Source: Myxococcota bacterium
GTDB taxonomy: Bacteria; Myxococcota_A; UBA9160; SZUA-336
Assembly: GCA_035498015.1 (NCBI GenBank)
Contig: DATKAO010000226.1
Coordinates: forward strand, 1-42,343
Length of the DNA: 42,343 bases
Direction: 5' to 3'
Positions 40,872 through 42,343 of the stretch are shown here, piece by piece. Position numbers and translations under genes: made by a program. The notes below the pieces were generated by a model. The model had not been told where the DNA came from. It worked only from the letters and a program-made list of their open reading frames with translations, and did no database searches. Each line of letters begins with the position of its first letter. The stretch's first letter is position 1.

Positions 40872-41896
40872 TGACCGGCCCGGAAGACTCGCTGCTCGCC
40901 CGCGAGATCTTCGCGCAGCCCGAGCTCCTGGCGCAGTTCTGCGCGCAGCAAGGCGAGCGCACGATCGAGCTGGGCGCGCAGCTGGGCGCGCGCCGCCCCG
41001 CGGGCGTGCTGATCGCGGCGCGCGGCAGCTCGGACCACGCCGCGGTGTTCGCGAAGTATCTGTTCGGCGCGCGGCTCGGCGTGCCGGTCGCGCTGGCCGC
41101 GCCGTCGCTGATCACGCTCTACGAGCGCGAGCTGCGGCTCGACCGCTGGATCGCGATCGGCATCTCCCAATCGGGTGCCTCGCCCGACGTGGTGCGCGTG
41201 ATCGCCGACGCGCGCGCGCAGGGCTGCGTGACGCTCGCGATCACCGACCGGCTCGAGTCACCGCTGGCCGCCGCGTCGGAGCACGTGGTCGGGCTCGGGC
41301 TCGGCGGCGAGCGCGCCGTGGCGGCCACGGCCTCGTTCACCACCAGCCTGCTCGCGCTCGCGCACCTGGCCTCCGGCTGGCGCGGCGAGGAGGACCGCGA
41401 GCTCGAGCGCGCCGCCGGCCTGGCCGAGCGCGCGCTCGCGCTGAACGCCGCCGCGCGCAAGCTCGCCGAGGCGCTCGCGCCGCACCCCGCCTGCGCCGTG
41501 GTGGGGCGCGGCTTCGGCTATCCCGTGGCGCTCGAGTGGGCGCTCAAGCTGAAGGAGCTCGCGGGCGTGTTCGCCGAGCCGTTCTCGGCCGCCGACTACC
41601 GGCACGGCCCGATCGCGCTGGCGCAGAGCGGCGCCCCGGTGTTCGCCATCGAGCTGCACGGCCCGGCCGCGCCCGACGTGCGCCGCCTCGCCGCGGAGCT
41701 GCTCGAGCGCGGCGCGCGCATCGTGCGCGTGGCCAGCGAGAGCGACGCAGATCTGTGTACCCCCGCCGCGCCCGAGTGGCTCGCGCCCATTCCCGCGGCG
41801 ATCGCCGGTCAGCTGCTCGCCTTCTGGCTCGCGCGCGCGCGCGGCCGAGACCCCGACAAGCCGGCAGGCCTGAAGAAGGTCACTCGAACGCTTTGA
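40871..41896 (+). CDS. Double-SIS sugar isomerase/deaminase-like protein
   Basis: A 341-residue protein with two SIS domains. The first is about 35-160 (AGVLIAARGSSDHAAVFAKYL, GISQSGASPDVVRVI, ATASFTTSLLAL). The second is 190-330 (CAVVGRGFGYPVALEWALKL, FAEPFSAADYRHGP). Such proteins are isomerase halves of GlmS or NagB-II-like glucosamine-6-phosphate deaminases. The ADYRHGP loop with an adjacent Glu favours the deaminase/isomerase branch. No GATase domain is present, so it is not a full GlmS. ATG 40871 is coupled to the phosphatase-like gene. Confidence 0.87.
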   Translation: MTGPEDSLLAREIFAQPELLAQFCAQQGERTIELGAQLGARRPAGVLIAARGSSDHAAVFAKYLFGARLGVPVALAAPSLITLYERELRLDRWIAIGISQSGASPDVVRVIADARAQGCVTLAITDRLESPLAAASEHVVGLGLGGERAVAATASFTTSLLALAHLASGWRGEEDRELERAAGLAERALALNAAARKLAEALAPHPACAVVGRGFGYPVALEWALKLKELAGVFAEPFSAADYRHGPIALAQSGAPVFAIELHGPAAPDVRRLAAELLERGARIVRVASESDADLCTPAAPEWLAPIPAAIAGQLLAFWLARARGRDPDKPAGLKKVTRTL

Positions 41897-41900
41897 CTGA

Positions 41901-41934
41901 TTGACTACGTTCGCCTGCGGGCCCTTGCTCGGCC
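41901..41934 (-). repeat. Intergenic repeat, copy 4 (short, inverted)
   Basis: The reverse strand reads GGCCGAGCAAGGGCCCGCAG then GCGAACGTAGTCAA, an even shorter relative of the repeat at 18054-18208. It occupies the 38-bp gap between the convergent SIS and SMP-30-like genes. Confidence 0.6.
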
Positions 41935-42343
41935 CTAGCCGAAGGCCAGCTTCAGCCCCGGCCGGGGCCAGGGTGTCGAGACGAGCTTGCCCGTGGCCGA
42001 GAGCGTCACGTAGGCGGTGCGCAGGTCGTTGCCGCCGAAGCAGACGTTCGTGGTCAGCGGGTCGGGCATGGGCACGTGCTCGATCTTGCCGCCGTCGGGC
42101 GAGATCACCGTGATGCCGCCGTTCACGATCGTGGCCACGCACACGTTGCCGCCGGCATCGACGGCGAGTGAGTCGAGGAGCTGCAGGCCCGGCAGCCCGG
42201 CCAGCAGGTGGCCCTGGTTGGGCGAGCTGTGCGGGCGGATCTGGCCCGGCGCCGAGAGATCCCACCAGAACACGCGGCCGGTGTGGGTCTCGGCCACGTA
42301 CACGCGGCTGCCGTCGGGTGAGAGCCCGACGCCGTTGGGCGCG
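41935..42343 (-). CDS. SMP-30/gluconolactonase-like protein (truncated by the window edge)
   Basis: The last 136 residues of a minus-strand gene; the start lies beyond 42343. The visible part has beta-propeller repeats of the SMP-30/gluconolaconase/LRE family: GVGLSPDGSRVYVAETHTGR, LLDSLAVDAGGNVCVATIVNGGI, and NVCFGGNDLRTAYVTLSATG. The last motif (TNVCFGG) carries the conserved Asn/Cys turn. Members hydrolyse lactones with a divalent metal. The frame before the first Met at 42303 is clearly coding, so it is not a small separate gene. Confidence 0.85.
   Translation of the reverse strand, partial: APNGVGLSPDGSRVYVAETHTGRVFWWDLSAPGQIRPHSSPNQGHLLAGLPGLQLLDSLAVDAGGNVCVATIVNGGITVISPDGGKIEHVPMPDPLTTNVCFGGNDLRTAYVTLSATGKLVSTPWPRPGLKLAFG

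Overview
The window is very GC-rich (well over 70 % by eye) and densely coding. It carries about 54 protein genes on both strands, gaps that are mostly under 100 bp, and many start/stop overlaps (GTGA, ATGA, TGATG). I see no rRNA, tRNA, CRISPR array, transposase, integrase or phage gene. Several features fit an uncultured 'deltaproteobacterial' lineage in the broad sense (Myxococcota or Desulfobacterota/Binatota-like): exported proteins with thrombospondin type 3 repeats, a lysyl oxidase homologue, paired acyl-CoA dehydrogenases beside an amidohydrolase, and many stand-alone VOC, GNAT, GFA and DUF enzymes. The sequence alone does not settle the taxonomy.

Layout. 1-13 kb is a patchwork of small single-domain enzymes: GNAT acetyltransferases, VOC/glyoxalase-fold proteins, GFA zinc proteins, Nudix hydrolases, SAM methyltransferases, a phytanoyl-CoA-type dioxygenase, a histidine phosphatase, a BNR propeller protein followed by a MoaD/ThiS-like protein, and two unusual fusions (GFA-GNAT and DUF952-AlkD). 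13-18 kb holds a membrane zinc-ribbon protein, a CPC-type copper P-type ATPase with YHS and heavy-metal-binding domains, an exported lytic transglycosylase and a gamma-glutamylcyclotransferase-like gene that ends inside a repeat. 18.2-23.2 kb has a small exported protein and a complete branched-chain-amino-acid-type ABC transporter (binding protein, two permeases, two ATPases). Directly after it comes a 568-codon frame joining a CDP-alcohol phosphatidyltransferase to a lysyl oxidase. 25-31 kb has a HAD phosphatase, a DUF2834-like membrane protein, an XRE regulator, and a catabolic block (amidohydrolase, divergent from two acyl-CoA dehydrogenases and an enoyl-CoA hydratase). 31-36 kb has a small lipoprotein, an exported PHP-type metalloprotein, a GlxA-type AraC regulator followed by two DJ-1/PfpI proteins, and a SUFU-domain protein. 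36-42 kb has a RecA/ImuA-like ATPase, a divergent methyltransferase with a YceK-like lipoprotein, an aldo/keto reductase, an inositol-monophosphatase-like protein coupled to a double-SIS sugar isomerase, and a truncated SMP-30-like gene at the right edge.

Two window-wide signals stand out. First, the near-palindrome GAGTSACTC (core AGTSACT) recurs dozens of times, in coding sequence in all three codon phases and on both strands. It recruits otherwise rare Ser/Thr codons (TCA, AGT, ACT), so it looks like a DNA-level highly iterated motif. Second, many genes with no Shine-Dalgarno have a TANNNT hexamer ending 6-11 nt before the start codon, which suggests frequent leaderless transcription. In three cases the upstream gene's TAG stop forms the first half of that hexamer.
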